In this document: piece after piece, positions 15,685-24,184 of the stretch | Position numbering within the stretch: position 1 is the first letter of the stretch | How the letters are laid out: each line of letters starts with the position of its first letter | From: an uncultured bacterium | GTDB taxonomy: Bacteria; Bacteroidota; Bacteroidia; Sphingobacteriales; Sphingobacteriaceae | Length of the DNA: 33,232 bases | Assembly: GCA_903958995.1 (NCBI GenBank) | Contig: CAJBVG010000289.1 | Coordinates: 1-33,232 of the forward strand | Direction of reading: 5' to 3' | The notes under the pieces: generated by a model | Database searches by the model: none | Told to the model about the DNA's origin: nothing | The model's input: only the letters and a program-made list of their open reading frames with translations | Program-made: the position numbers and the translations under genes

Positions 15685-17556
15685 TTACTTCCTTAATAGA
15701 ATCCTCTCTTGATATTGGTTTCCGTTCTGGTCTTTTGCCCATAAAAAGTATGCCCCAGCTTCTAAATAAGCTAGATCAACAACAGCAGCTAGACCCAAAT
15801 TGTTTTTTTGAAATACTTTTTGGCCGAGTGTGTTATACAATATCAATTCGTTTAAATCGATATACGTAGGTAAACCCAAAGTATGTTCTACTGGATTTTG
15901 AATCATTAATCGTCTTGTTTGATTAATACCAACCGGTATCAAAAAAGGATAACAATCTGAAGTATCAACACATCCATCGACACTCGTTAATACAACGGCA
16001 TAACTACCGTTATACTTTGCAACAAACAGACCTGCTGTTTCGCCAGGTAAAATTTGCCATACAGAATCACATCTATACCATTGAAAAGTTGCATTAAATG
16101 CTTGAGATTCTAAACCAGTACTAGTGTATTTTACTTCAGTAACAATGGTGTCGTTAATAAAAATATCATAACGTGCACATGGACCAATAAAACTTGTACA
16201 ACCTTTTTCTGCTCGAACAAACAAACTAAAACTCGATTGAACAGGCACTCTAATGCTTGCACCAGAATCTACTAGTGTTCCTCCACACGAATCTAAATGC
16301 CAATACCAATTCAAAGCATCGTTTAGTTGTCCGCCTGTAATAGTTATCGTAACTGAATCTCCTCTACATACATACGAATTTGGTTTTAAGAATTCTGGTT
16401 TTGTAGGGGCTATACAATATGAGTTTAAAAGTTTTACATGTTTAGGTGAGCCTTTTGTAATATTCGGCACTTGTGTAGTAAGTGTAAATGCTCCGACTAA
16501 ATAAATGTTTTTATCTCGTTCGGCAATATCGTAAACGCTCCCGTTTAATCCTGCGTAGCTCGACTGGTCTAATGTGCCATTCAAATTAAGTCGCACTAAT
16601 CGTTGAACTAATACTCCATTAACATTGGTAAAATCTCCAGCTACTATTATCTTCCCATCACGTTGTTGGTGTATTGCCCTAACTGTCCCTAAAATATAGG
16701 CTTTAAAAGCGGTGTCTAGTTTTCCATCCTTACTTAATTTTGCAATTCCAGTTTTGGTTACTCCGTCAATATTGGTAAACCCTCCTGTAATAATAATATC
16801 ATCATTACTTAAAATATAAACTTTTTGTATGCTGCTTGAAATGGAATTATTTTTGAATGTTGTGTCCAATGATCCATCTAAATTCACTCTTACAATTTTG
16901 CTTCTAGGTACACCATTGTAATTTAAAAACGAACCGACTAAAATTAATTTGTTGCTACTCTGTTGTGCAAAATCAAATGGACTACTATTCGGACCAGTGC
17001 CCTTTTTAAAAGTAGTATCAATATTACCGACTGAGTCTAAACGAGCGAATCCGTTTACATTGACATTGTTGTATTTTGAGAAAAATCCTGCTATTAATAT
17101 TTTCCCATCGCGTTGTAAATATGCAGCTGTTATTTCATTGTTTGCACCTACTCCTTTTGCAAAAGCAGTGTCAAGTATACCATTCACATTTACCCTCGCA
17201 ATGTTCCCCCTTAGTACACCATTATAAGAAGAAAATAAGCCTCCAATAATAAGGTCGTCATTAGAATACATTGTGGTAGCGCGAACTGGACCAGATGCTC
17301 CAAAACCCGATTGAAAACTACTATCCATCAATCCGCTTTTTTGTAAGCGAACTATTCGATTCGCTAAGCCTCCATTAAATACATTGAACTCACCAGTTAA
17401 TATAATCTTACCCGATTTTTGAACGTCGATCTGACGAACAGTACTATTCGGAATACCTAAGGTAAATGTGGTATCTACCTTTTGTAATTGAGCGCTAGCA
17501 TTCGTAAAAAAAATACAAAACGATAGAATCAATGAGAGAAGTAAGGGTGTTCTCAT
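15685..17556 (-). CDS. Secreted delta-60-repeat beta-propeller protein with T9SS sorting domain
   Basis: A 623-residue protein. Signal peptide at 1-22 (MRTPLLLSLILSFCIFFTNASAQ). Residues about 30-365 hold some seven copies of a roughly 50-residue repeat of the type GGxFxxYNGVxRxxIxRxNxxGxxDxxFxxGxGxN / xxQxDGKIxxAGxF, the delta-60 repeat, expected to form a propeller. A Cys-containing region follows (375-540; CIAPTKPEFLKPNSYVCRGDSVTI) that resembles Ig-like/PKD-type modules. The final 80 residues are a T9SS type A sorting domain (IQNPVEHTLGL ... LILYNTLGQKVF ... AGAYFLWAKDQNGNQYQERILLRK), which directs export and surface attachment. No enzymatic motif is visible. It lies upstream of sdhC on the same strand but is separated by a promoter. 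Confidence 0.9.
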   Translation of the reverse strand: MRTPLLLSLILSFCIFFTNASAQLQKVDTTFTLGIPNSTVRQIDVQKSGKIILTGEFNVFNGGLANRIVRLQKSGLMDSSFQSGFGASGPVRATTMYSNDDLIIGGLFSSYNGVLRGNIARVNVNGILDTAFAKGVGANNEITAAYLQRDGKILIAGFFSKYNNVNVNGFARLDSVGNIDTTFKKGTGPNSSPFDFAQQSSNKLILVGSFLNYNGVPRSKIVRVNLDGSLDTTFKNNSISSSIQKVYILSNDDIIITGGFTNIDGVTKTGIAKLSKDGKLDTAFKAYILGTVRAIHQQRDGKIIVAGDFTNVNGVLVQRLVRLNLNGTLDQSSYAGLNGSVYDIAERDKNIYLVGAFTLTTQVPNITKGSPKHVKLLNSYCIAPTKPEFLKPNSYVCRGDSVTITITGGQLNDALNWYWHLDSCGGTLVDSGASIRVPVQSSFSLFVRAEKGCTSFIGPCARYDIFINDTIVTEVKYTSTGLESQAFNATFQWYRCDSVWQILPGETAGLFVAKYNGSYAVVLTSVDGCVDTSDCYPFLIPVGINQTRRLMIQNPVEHTLGLPTYIDLNELILYNTLGQKVFQKNNLGLAAVVDLAYLEAGAYFLWAKDQNGNQYQERILLRK

Positions 17557-17593
17557 ACTTTTTTAAATGTAGGATTAAAACTACAAATAAAAT

Positions 17594-17689
17594 TTAGAAA
17601 TATAGAAGGGTAGAACTGTAGAAAGGTAGAACTATAGAACTGTGGAAGAGTCTTATTCTATAGTTCTATACTTCTATTATTCTATAATG
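17594..17689. repeat. Periodic hairpin, 8-base unit (GTAGAACT)
   Basis: Twelve 8-base units fill 17594-17689. Seven are of the kind GTAGAACT, GTAGAAAG, ATAGAACT or GTGGAAGA. From about 17650 they give way to complementary units such as CTATAGTT, CTATACTT and CTATTATT in the same register. The arms can pair, for instance TAGAACTATAGAA with TTCTATAGTTCTA. Its right end overlaps the last codons of the minus-strand Kelch-like T9SS gene (stop at 17677), so it is the 3'-end hairpin of that gene. The unit is shared with the element at 19344-19460. Confidence 0.8.
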
Positions 17690-19275
17690 AGTTTTTGTAG
17701 AACTTTGTTTTTACCAACTGTTACATAAACCATATATTCTCCAGCAACTTCGAAATTTTTCTCTTCAATTCTGTATCGATTTTCACCAATTTCAGCATCA
17801 GTAATTATTCGCTCACAAATTAATTTTCCAGTAAGATCATAAACAGAAATTATTACATTTTCTTTTTGAATTAAATTGAAAATCAAATGCACTTTTCCTT
17901 CAGAAGGATTAGGATAAATCTGTAACTGTAATTTATTTATACTCTGTACATTTAAGATATTAGTAGTGGCATTGTTTTTTACTAATAAAACTTTGTACAA
18001 TACTGAACTCGCTGTACTTTGTGTTCCGTCATTTATCCAGAATACATTTTTTGCAGTGCTATTAATTCCTCCATACACATATCCTAATAAAACTGAATCG
18101 CCAGTTAAGCTATTTAATTTTATAATTCCATTTGTATAAGTTGGAATATTTTGATTGATTAAAAATTCTGCTCCTGCCCCTAAATAACCTGGCATCTCAG
18201 TAGACATTTTATACTCTGACAATCCACCAAATTCATCGCGAGTAACTCGTGCTATCGTTTTTACAAATGGTACATTATTGTCTTGAACTAAAATTCCTGC
18301 ACTGTCATAATACTGTGCAATACCTCCAAAAAATAAATTGTGCATTTTATTATTTAATGAATCATATAGTGGTATAGTTGCGCAGTGATAATGATTGTAA
18401 TACTGTGAGAAATTTGGATTCACTGTATATCCCGAACTATCAATACTTACACTATTTAGATATGGAATATCCGCTTGTACTTGGAATACTCCAGAAAATG
18501 CAATAACGCCTTCTTTTCTATCTTTTGTGATTTGAGAAATAACATTATAATCTCTACGATGCAATTGCTCTGCATCTACAATTTTTAGTTTGTTAACAAT
18601 AGAAATGCTTGTGCCATTATCAACGATTTGAAATTTCAAATAACCATTAGCATAAGTCTGCACAAAAGTTCCATGCATCATCGGATTGTATCGTCCATCG
18701 AATCTTTGTCCACCTACTAAATAATACGTGTCATAAATTTTCTTTAAATGCGCTCCAGTAATCGCTAATTGCTCATCGTGTATTTGTCTGAAGTATGGAG
18801 TTAATGATGTGTTGTTGATGATAGCTGAAATAACTCCTGGCAAGTTTACTGCTGTTAAATATGGGAAAGTAATATGATCAACCGAATCTGTACTATATCC
18901 ATATCCACCAACTAAATACAACATTTCACCTACTTGATTGTACTGCATATTCGTAGTACTTAATTGTTCTGCAATTGAAGTTGGTAAACTTGATACCGCT
19001 TTAGTCCACACTTGATTAGTTTGCGGATCAATTAATATAAGCTGATTGTTGTGCCCAGCTAAATCAAATGTCGCATTCGGTTGTCTTCGATGCAATCCAT
19101 CTAGTCTACCCCCAATAATTAGATATTTACCTTGGTATTCGGCATGCGCAAATGCTTGCACACCGCCTAGATTTGGGATGTTTTGTGCTTCTAATTTAAT
19201 AGTGTGGTTAAAATCTTGTGCAAGACTAACTTGCATTAGACCTAAGCTAATCCACAACAAAAGGACTTTCTTCAT
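17677..19275 (-). CDS. Secreted Kelch-like protein with T9SS sorting domain
   Basis: A 532-residue protein starting at the ATG at 19275 (MKKVLLLWISLGLMQVSLAQ, signal peptide); 19 further upstream codons are open but would displace the signal. The body shows Kelch-type blades: YLIIGGRLDGLHRR, MLYLVGGYGYSTD, YYLVGGQRFDGRY, LFFGGIAQYYD and VYGGI, each a hydrophobic strand ending in GG. The C-terminal 80 residues form a T9SS type A sorting domain (LQIYPNPSEGKVHLIFNL ... VISVYDLTGKLI ... GEYMVYVTVGKNKVLQKLIIE). It is therefore a surface or released beta-propeller of unknown ligand. A CRP-like palindrome lies about 50 bases upstream of the start and a periodic hairpin lies at each end. Confidence 0.88.
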   Translation of the reverse strand: MKKVLLLWISLGLMQVSLAQDFNHTIKLEAQNIPNLGGVQAFAHAEYQGKYLIIGGRLDGLHRRQPNATFDLAGHNNQLILIDPQTNQVWTKAVSSLPTSIAEQLSTTNMQYNQVGEMLYLVGGYGYSTDSVDHITFPYLTAVNLPGVISAIINNTSLTPYFRQIHDEQLAITGAHLKKIYDTYYLVGGQRFDGRYNPMMHGTFVQTYANGYLKFQIVDNGTSISIVNKLKIVDAEQLHRRDYNVISQITKDRKEGVIAFSGVFQVQADIPYLNSVSIDSSGYTVNPNFSQYYNHYHCATIPLYDSLNNKMHNLFFGGIAQYYDSAGILVQDNNVPFVKTIARVTRDEFGGLSEYKMSTEMPGYLGAGAEFLINQNIPTYTNGIIKLNSLTGDSVLLGYVYGGINSTAKNVFWINDGTQSTASSVLYKVLLVKNNATTNILNVQSINKLQLQIYPNPSEGKVHLIFNLIQKENVIISVYDLTGKLICERIITDAEIGENRYRIEEKNFEVAGEYMVYVTVGKNKVLQKLIIE

Positions 19276-19324
19276 TGTATTTAAATTAATTTGAGTAAAA
19301 ATACAATGTAGCCTTTGGAGATAA

Positions 19325-19340
19325 TGTGACATAAGTCACT
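19325..19340. promoter_or_regulatory. CRP/FNR-family-like palindromic operator
   Basis: TGTGACATAAGTCACT has half-sites TGTGA and TCACT separated by six bases, the classic geometry of CRP/FNR-superfamily sites (TGTGA-N6-TCACA). It sits 50 bases upstream of the Kelch-like T9SS gene, in a suitable position for control of that gene. The regulator is not in the window. Confidence 0.45.
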
Positions 19341-19343
19341 TTG

Positions 19344-19460
19344 GTAGAAGGGTAGAGCTGTGGAAAGGTAGAATTGTAGAAGTATAGAAGTATAGAACTG
19401 TGGAAAAGTCTAATCTATATTTCCACAGTTCTATAGTTCTACAGTTCTATTTTTCTATTA
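19344..19460. repeat. Periodic hairpin, 8-base unit (GTAGAACT), longest of the set
   Basis: Eight-base units run from 19344: GTAGAAGG, GTAGAGCT, GTGGAAAG, GTAGAATT, GTAGAAGT, ATAGAAGT, ATAGAACT, GTGGAAAA. After a short loop come complementary units (CACAGTTC, TATAGTTC, TACAGTTC, TATTTTTC) in the same register. TATAGAACTGTGGAAA (19391-19406) pairs perfectly with the sequence at 19420-19435. It lies just after the minus-strand gene whose stop is at 19447 and overlaps its final codons. It shares both unit and longer words with the element at 17594-17689. Confidence 0.83.
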
Positions 19461-21813
19461 GAAGTCTACTGGTTAAAGTTCTATTGCTTCCTTTAACATT
19501 GATTAAATACAATCCGTTCGGAAGGTCATTTAATAGTAAGCTAACAATATTATTGTTCACGCTTATTTTGTTTGAAGAAACACTGATTACTTTTTTACCC
19601 ATCGCATCAGTAATTGTGATGTTCTCAATATTAAAATTAGGTGGGATTTGAATATTTATTTTACCAGTAGTCGGATTTGGATATAACACAATCGCATTAG
19701 TATTCGTAGAATGAATTCCTGAATTTCCACCTAAACCTTTATGACCATATAATCCAGTTCCAGTTCCAACTAACAACTCGTCAAAGAACAACACATTAAT
19801 TTGTGTTCCTGTTGGATAAGTAAATCCAAGGTTCCATGATGTTCCTGATAGTGCATAATTATACACTTCGTTATCTACAGCAACATAAACAGTGTCATGT
19901 CCTAAGGTTATAGCATAACCTTGTTTTCCTGTACTCATCGGAAACCCTGATGTTGTAAATGGTGTCCACTTATTCGTTGTATTTGTAGGCTTGTAATAAG
20001 CAATTGGGTGATTAACTCCTGCATCGGTACCGCAAGCAAATACAGTATCTCCCGCAGCATTGGTATGTAAATCACGTATGCTTGCTACTATTAATGAACC
20101 TGTACTGGTATTCCCTGCATTCATGTCTTGAGTAGCTGTCCACGTTGCTCCAGATTTCACCACACGATAAACACTTCTTCCGGTTGGTGCACTTAAATCG
20201 TAATCAACTCCAACATAAGCAACAGTATCTGTTCCTTCTTTTGTAAACACAATATCATACACATCAACATCATGGTTTGGCGTAGAAGCAACATTCAATT
20301 TTATTTGTGTCCAAGTACTCCCTGAATTTTCAGAGAAGAAAAGTCCACCTTTATCTGATCCTTGTAATTGATAACCTGCAAAAATTATTGATGAATCATA
20401 TGGGCAAGTTTCTATAGCCTCACATACAATTGCGCCTGTCCAATTATAGGGCGCGTTCTCTGGTGAAAATACTTGTGTCCAACTCGTTCCTCCATTAAAG
20501 GTTCTATACACTCTTGAGTTACCTACATAAACAATGTTAGTATCACCTGCCATATCACTAGAATAATAGGGTGATCCATCACCATTAGGAAACATTGCAG
20601 GTGTCCAGTTGGGTGAAGTTGTATAAGTAGATACTTTACGTATTCCTGCTTTCGATGCTAGCCATGCTGTTGTCTTATCACTCGTCATGTCGAAGTCCAT
20701 TACTTGAACAGCTTCTACTCCATTATCTATTTCAAAAATGGTATATCCTTCGTTAATCGATGCGCCTATCCCTTGGTCGGTAGTCATGTATACAATATTA
20801 GAATCATTCGGATCTGAATATACTGCGCCATCATTGGGGTGAGTTTCAAAACCTGTTTGTCCGAACGTAATCCACGAACCTGCTACCCCTTTATTGTTAC
20901 TTGCAATTTTTGCAAAGTAAACATGGTAGTTAGAAGAAGTCCCACTGAATCCAATCACTTCACCTGCCACTCCACTAATTCCTGTATTTACGTTGGTGTA
21001 ATTGGTGTCGTTATCTGAGTATTCAAACTGTTTCGTTATTGGACCCATACTCGTGTTCGATCCTGCAATAAACAAACGTCCATCTGGAGCGATGTTCATC
21101 GTGGTATAATTATTCATTGCTGAAATTGCAGCAGGTGAAATATCTGTAAATGTAGTTGTGCTTGAAAACGAATCGTAAGCCGATTTAGATTTATATAATT
21201 TCATTGAAGCACCAGTTCCTGAATAAAATACATATAGTGCATTATTTGTTGGATCTACTGCAAACGTTGGGTTTCCAGGAGTAGGTGGCATCGCTATAGG
21301 CGAACCAACTCCTGCTGTGAAATTTCCACTTGCATCTAATGTTCCAAAATTTAATTGTGCAGCATTAGCGTAAAACATTACATTACCCGAAATAAATGAA
21401 ACATAATTTCCTCCGGTTGCAACACTCGTTGCAGCAGTTGCTGTTGCTGTAGTTTTGTAAAGAGTATTTTGTGCCGTAAAATAAATTGTTCCTGATGTTT
21501 GGTGTACTTGGAAATTACGTATTCCGCCGCCAAAATTTTTGGTTGCATCTGCAGACTTTAGTTTATGGAATGTCGGACTAAATGTTGGAGTAGTTGCCGG
21601 TGTAGCAACATCAGCATAAAACATAGAGTTCGCACTCTCTGTAGAAATTATGATTCGAGATGAATCAGGTTTATACGGGTATCCAGAAATATAATTAATT
21701 CGACCTCCGTAAACATTTTCAACTTCGGGTTTGCCTAGTTGAGCCCATGAATAATTCGCTGAGAAAAGCAGGATTATCATAAGCCATTTTCTTGTAGTAA
21801 AATGAGCTTTCAT
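19447..21813 (-). CDS. Secreted BNR/sialidase-like propeller protein with T9SS sorting domain
   Basis: A 788-residue protein beginning at the ATG at 21813; the codon two positions upstream that also opens the frame is TTG. The signal peptide covers about 1-24 (MKAHFTTRKWLMIILLFSANYSWAQ). The body has BNR/Asp-box-like segments (VYRTFNGGTSWTQVF, LFFSENSGSTWTQIK) and many short strands, as in exo-alpha-sialidase/photosystem-stability-factor-like propellers; such motifs also occur in non-enzymes. The T9SS type A sorting domain is at the end (IVLYPNPTTGKINIQIP ... ITITDAMGKKVISV ... NGLYLINVKGSNRTLTSRLLIEK). No catalytic residues of sialidases can be assigned. It is the first of three adjacent T9SS cargo genes on the minus strand. 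Confidence 0.88.
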   Translation of the reverse strand: MKAHFTTRKWLMIILLFSANYSWAQLGKPEVENVYGGRINYISGYPYKPDSSRIIISTESANSMFYADVATPATTPTFSPTFHKLKSADATKNFGGGIRNFQVHQTSGTIYFTAQNTLYKTTATATAATSVATGGNYVSFISGNVMFYANAAQLNFGTLDASGNFTAGVGSPIAMPPTPGNPTFAVDPTNNALYVFYSGTGASMKLYKSKSAYDSFSSTTTFTDISPAAISAMNNYTTMNIAPDGRLFIAGSNTSMGPITKQFEYSDNDTNYTNVNTGISGVAGEVIGFSGTSSNYHVYFAKIASNNKGVAGSWITFGQTGFETHPNDGAVYSDPNDSNIVYMTTDQGIGASINEGYTIFEIDNGVEAVQVMDFDMTSDKTTAWLASKAGIRKVSTYTTSPNWTPAMFPNGDGSPYYSSDMAGDTNIVYVGNSRVYRTFNGGTSWTQVFSPENAPYNWTGAIVCEAIETCPYDSSIIFAGYQLQGSDKGGLFFSENSGSTWTQIKLNVASTPNHDVDVYDIVFTKEGTDTVAYVGVDYDLSAPTGRSVYRVVKSGATWTATQDMNAGNTSTGSLIVASIRDLHTNAAGDTVFACGTDAGVNHPIAYYKPTNTTNKWTPFTTSGFPMSTGKQGYAITLGHDTVYVAVDNEVYNYALSGTSWNLGFTYPTGTQINVLFFDELLVGTGTGLYGHKGLGGNSGIHSTNTNAIVLYPNPTTGKINIQIPPNFNIENITITDAMGKKVISVSSNKISVNNNIVSLLLNDLPNGLYLINVKGSNRTLTSRLLIEK

Positions 21814-21862
21814 AATCAATGGTATTTAATAGTAATTGGTTAGTTATATTAAAGTTACAACT

Positions 21863-22288
21863 TTATTGACTACTAGCAAATTTTCTTATGATACGATACT
21901 GCTCTATATAGTTGGCTATTGAATCTTGCCCATCAGCCCAGTAAACGGCCTTTGTGGTGCTGTCTTTTCTACTTAATATGGAATAGGTAAGGTTTCCTGT
22001 CCTCTTGTAGGGTTTGTTAAGTATGCCTGATGAATATACTTTTTGAAATAATTGTGCAACAGAATCGGTAGTACTCATTCGATAAAACTTCTGATTGTAT
22101 GCCTTACCCGCCGTATGATAGATAACATAAATCTCTGCATTCTTTTGAATCAAGAACCCCGTTGTTGTCCCTGCAAAACCCCCACTCGCTTTTACTTCAA
22201 TAGCATCATAAGGAACAGATTGCTCCACTCTTTTTTGTCGAGTTGAACAAGCTGTAAAAAGTAAAAAGATGATGAAGTAACGTTTCAT
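21863..22288 (-). CDS. Hypothetical lipoprotein
   Basis: A 141-residue protein starting at the ATG at 22288 (MKRYFIIFLLFTACSTRQKR). The sequence has a lipoprotein signal with lipobox LFTAC (Cys14). The mature part contains FAGTTTGFLIQKNAEIYVIYH and a C-terminal region (DSIANYIEQYRIIRKF). I do not recognise a family. It follows the isoaspartyl peptidase gene after 24 bases on the same strand, so it may be read from the cyanophycin-degradation transcript, but nothing in the sequence ties it to that pathway. Confidence 0.78.
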   Translation of the reverse strand: MKRYFIIFLLFTACSTRQKRVEQSVPYDAIEVKASGGFAGTTTGFLIQKNAEIYVIYHTAGKAYNQKFYRMSTTDSVAQLFQKVYSSGILNKPYKRTGNLTYSILSRKDSTTKAVYWADGQDSIANYIEQYRIIRKFASSQ

Positions 22289-22312
22289 AATCCTAATGTA
22301 CAAAATATTTAT

Positions 22313-23155
22313 TTACTGAAAACATTCAATAATACCTTCATCGCAGCTTGCCCAAACCATGTAAGGGTGCGAATCTTGATGATGAATACTTCCATCTTTT
22401 TCAATACAAATTGCCCCAGCAAATCCATCAATTTCTTTTAATTCAAAAAAACTTTTTTCAAATGCTTTCTCCATACTAAAACCATCGCTTATTCGGGTAA
22501 CAATTTTTGTAGCGAGCGCTACACTTACTATATCTTCGCCAACACCTGTACAAGAAACTCCTGCAAAGTTATTTGCAAAATTTCCTGCAGCTGTTGCAGA
22601 ATCTGAAATTCTTCCTACTAGCTCAAAGCCTTTGCCACCGGTCGATGTAGCCGCTGCAATTTTCCCTTCTCCATCTAATGCAACACAACCAACTGTTCCT
22701 AATCCCAACGATTTTACTTTCTCTTCGTATTCTTTTCTTCGTTGTGGTAATTCAGGATTGTATAATGGAATATTTTTTTCGGCAGCATATTTATTCGCTC
22801 CTTCTGCTCCTAAAACTCGATCGTCTTCTTGCATTAATAATTCAGCAAGGCGAATTGGATTTTGAATATTTTGCACATTAATAACACCCGAAAACTTTTT
22901 AGAATTTCCATCATGAATAGATGAACTCATTCTAATTTTTCCATCGCTTTGGATTTGCGATCCTAAACCTGCATTAAATAGTAGATTGTTTTCTAAAAGA
23001 GAAACAGCATAGACCACTGTTTCTACTGCTGTATGCGTTTTTAAATATTCATAGCTGTCTCCAGCAATTTCTTTTAAAGCATTTTGCTTTGCATGCTTTA
23101 TTTCCAAGCTTGTGCTAGATTCTGAAAAGAAACCTCCGTGAATAATTAATTTCAT
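22313..23155 (-). CDS. Isoaspartyl peptidase/L-asparaginase (plant-type, Ntn hydrolase)
   Basis: It hydrolyses beta-aspartyl dipeptides; next to cyanophycinase the expected substrate is beta-Asp-Arg, giving aspartate and arginine. The 280-residue precursor would self-cleave before Thr154 in GLGTVGCVAL, the N-terminal nucleophile of the family. The substrate-binding STGG (171-174) and GRISDSA (181-187, usually GRxGDSP) follow. The N-terminal half has the family pattern IIHGG and NAGLGSQIQSDGKIRMSSSIHDG. The start ATG overlaps the stop of the cyanophycinase gene (ATGA), so the two are translationally coupled. The assignment to cyanophycin breakdown rests on this context. Confidence 0.93.
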   Translation of the reverse strand: MKLIIHGGFFSESSTSLEIKHAKQNALKEIAGDSYEYLKTHTAVETVVYAVSLLENNLLFNAGLGSQIQSDGKIRMSSSIHDGNSKKFSGVINVQNIQNPIRLAELLMQEDDRVLGAEGANKYAAEKNIPLYNPELPQRRKEYEEKVKSLGLGTVGCVALDGEGKIAAATSTGGKGFELVGRISDSATAAGNFANNFAGVSCTGVGEDIVSVALATKIVTRISDGFSMEKAFEKSFFELKEIDGFAGAICIEKDGSIHHQDSHPYMVWASCDEGIIECFQ

Positions 23156-24054
23156 CGGTCTATTTTTGCGTATCTATCTACGTCTTTTTTGTGATTTTTA
23201 TTGATAATCATTTTAGACGTTTCCAAGTCATATAAATCATGCATTGCCATTACGTGAACGACTACATGGTCAATAGATATAGGGGTTCCAATAGATACAT
23301 CGGTAATGTTTGTGTCTCTGATTGACTTTCCATCAACCAACATCACTAAGCCTGAACCAATCGCTTCCATCTCATGACCATCTTTAATTAACAAACCTGT
23401 ATCTTCTCCTAAGCCTACGCCTAATATCATCGGGTTGCTAACTACTGCCTGAAATAATCGTCCAATTCTTCCGCGATGAACAAAGTGAGTGTCAATAATT
23501 ACATCATTGATTAATCCTAATCCACCAGTAATTTTTACTTCTCCTTTTAATAAAGCCTCAGAGCTAGAACCTTGGTAAATCATATTGTTCGAGCATGCTG
23601 CAGCACCTGCAGATGTTCCAGAAATAACAAAGTTTGTTTCTTGGTATTTTTTGATCAGTAACTTGTGAAATTCAGTTCCTCCTAATATGGATGTTAATCG
23701 TAATTGATCTCCACCAGTAAACATAACTACATCGGCTTCTCTTAATCGAGTTACGAAATGTTCATCATTCGCTTCATCGCGAACTGTGATGTTCATTACA
23801 CCAACATTATTTGAGCCTAAGTATGAAAATGCTTTTACATATTCTTCACCAACGGCTTCTGGTATTTGTGATGCTGTAGTGATTACTTCAACTCTCGACA
23901 ATTCTTGATTTGCCGATTCCAGAATAATACGTTTAAGAATTCCCTTTTCAAAAAAATTTAAATTGCTCTCAATTTCTTCTTTATAGTTCTTCTCGGTAAA
24001 ACTACCAGTATCAACTGCCCCCCCAATAATGATTAACTTTCCTATTGGTTTCAT
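23152..24054 (-). CDS. cphB: Cyanophycinase (peptidase S51)
   Basis: Cyanophycinase cuts cyanophycin, the Asp-Arg storage polymer, into beta-Asp-Arg dipeptides. The 300-residue protein has no signal peptide and should act in the cytoplasm. Features seen: LIIIGGAVD at the N-terminus, MFTGGDQLRL (111-120), the nucleophile in GTSAGAAA (Ser148), IDTHFVHRGRIGRLFQAV with His190, and GLGEDTGLLI with Glu217. These match the S51 family and separate cyanophycinases from PepE. Length is slightly above the 271 residues of the cyanobacterial enzyme. It is divergent from cphA across 130 bases and coupled to the isoaspartyl peptidase downstream, which completes degradation. Confidence 0.95.
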   Translation of the reverse strand: MKPIGKLIIIGGAVDTGSFTEKNYKEEIESNLNFFEKGILKRIILESANQELSRVEVITTASQIPEAVGEEYVKAFSYLGSNNVGVMNITVRDEANDEHFVTRLREADVVMFTGGDQLRLTSILGGTEFHKLLIKKYQETNFVISGTSAGAAACSNNMIYQGSSSEALLKGEVKITGGLGLINDVIIDTHFVHRGRIGRLFQAVVSNPMILGVGLGEDTGLLIKDGHEMEAIGSGLVMLVDGKSIRDTNITDVSIGTPISIDHVVVHVMAMHDLYDLETSKMIINKNHKKDVDRYAKIDR

Positions 24055-24184
24055 ATAATATTAATGTTAGTAGAATATTAAATCTAAAACAATAATAGTA
24101 ATATATTTTATAAAATATGCATCGTTGTAATTGGTTTTCAAAATATTATTTTATTAAATTACCAATCTATATAAACTTACGCAT

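Noticed and set aside
17594..19460. Short regularly spaced repeats that could suggest a CRISPR array or minisatellite
   Set aside because: Units are only 8 bases with no spacers, and each array switches to its complement to form a hairpin. No cas genes are present.
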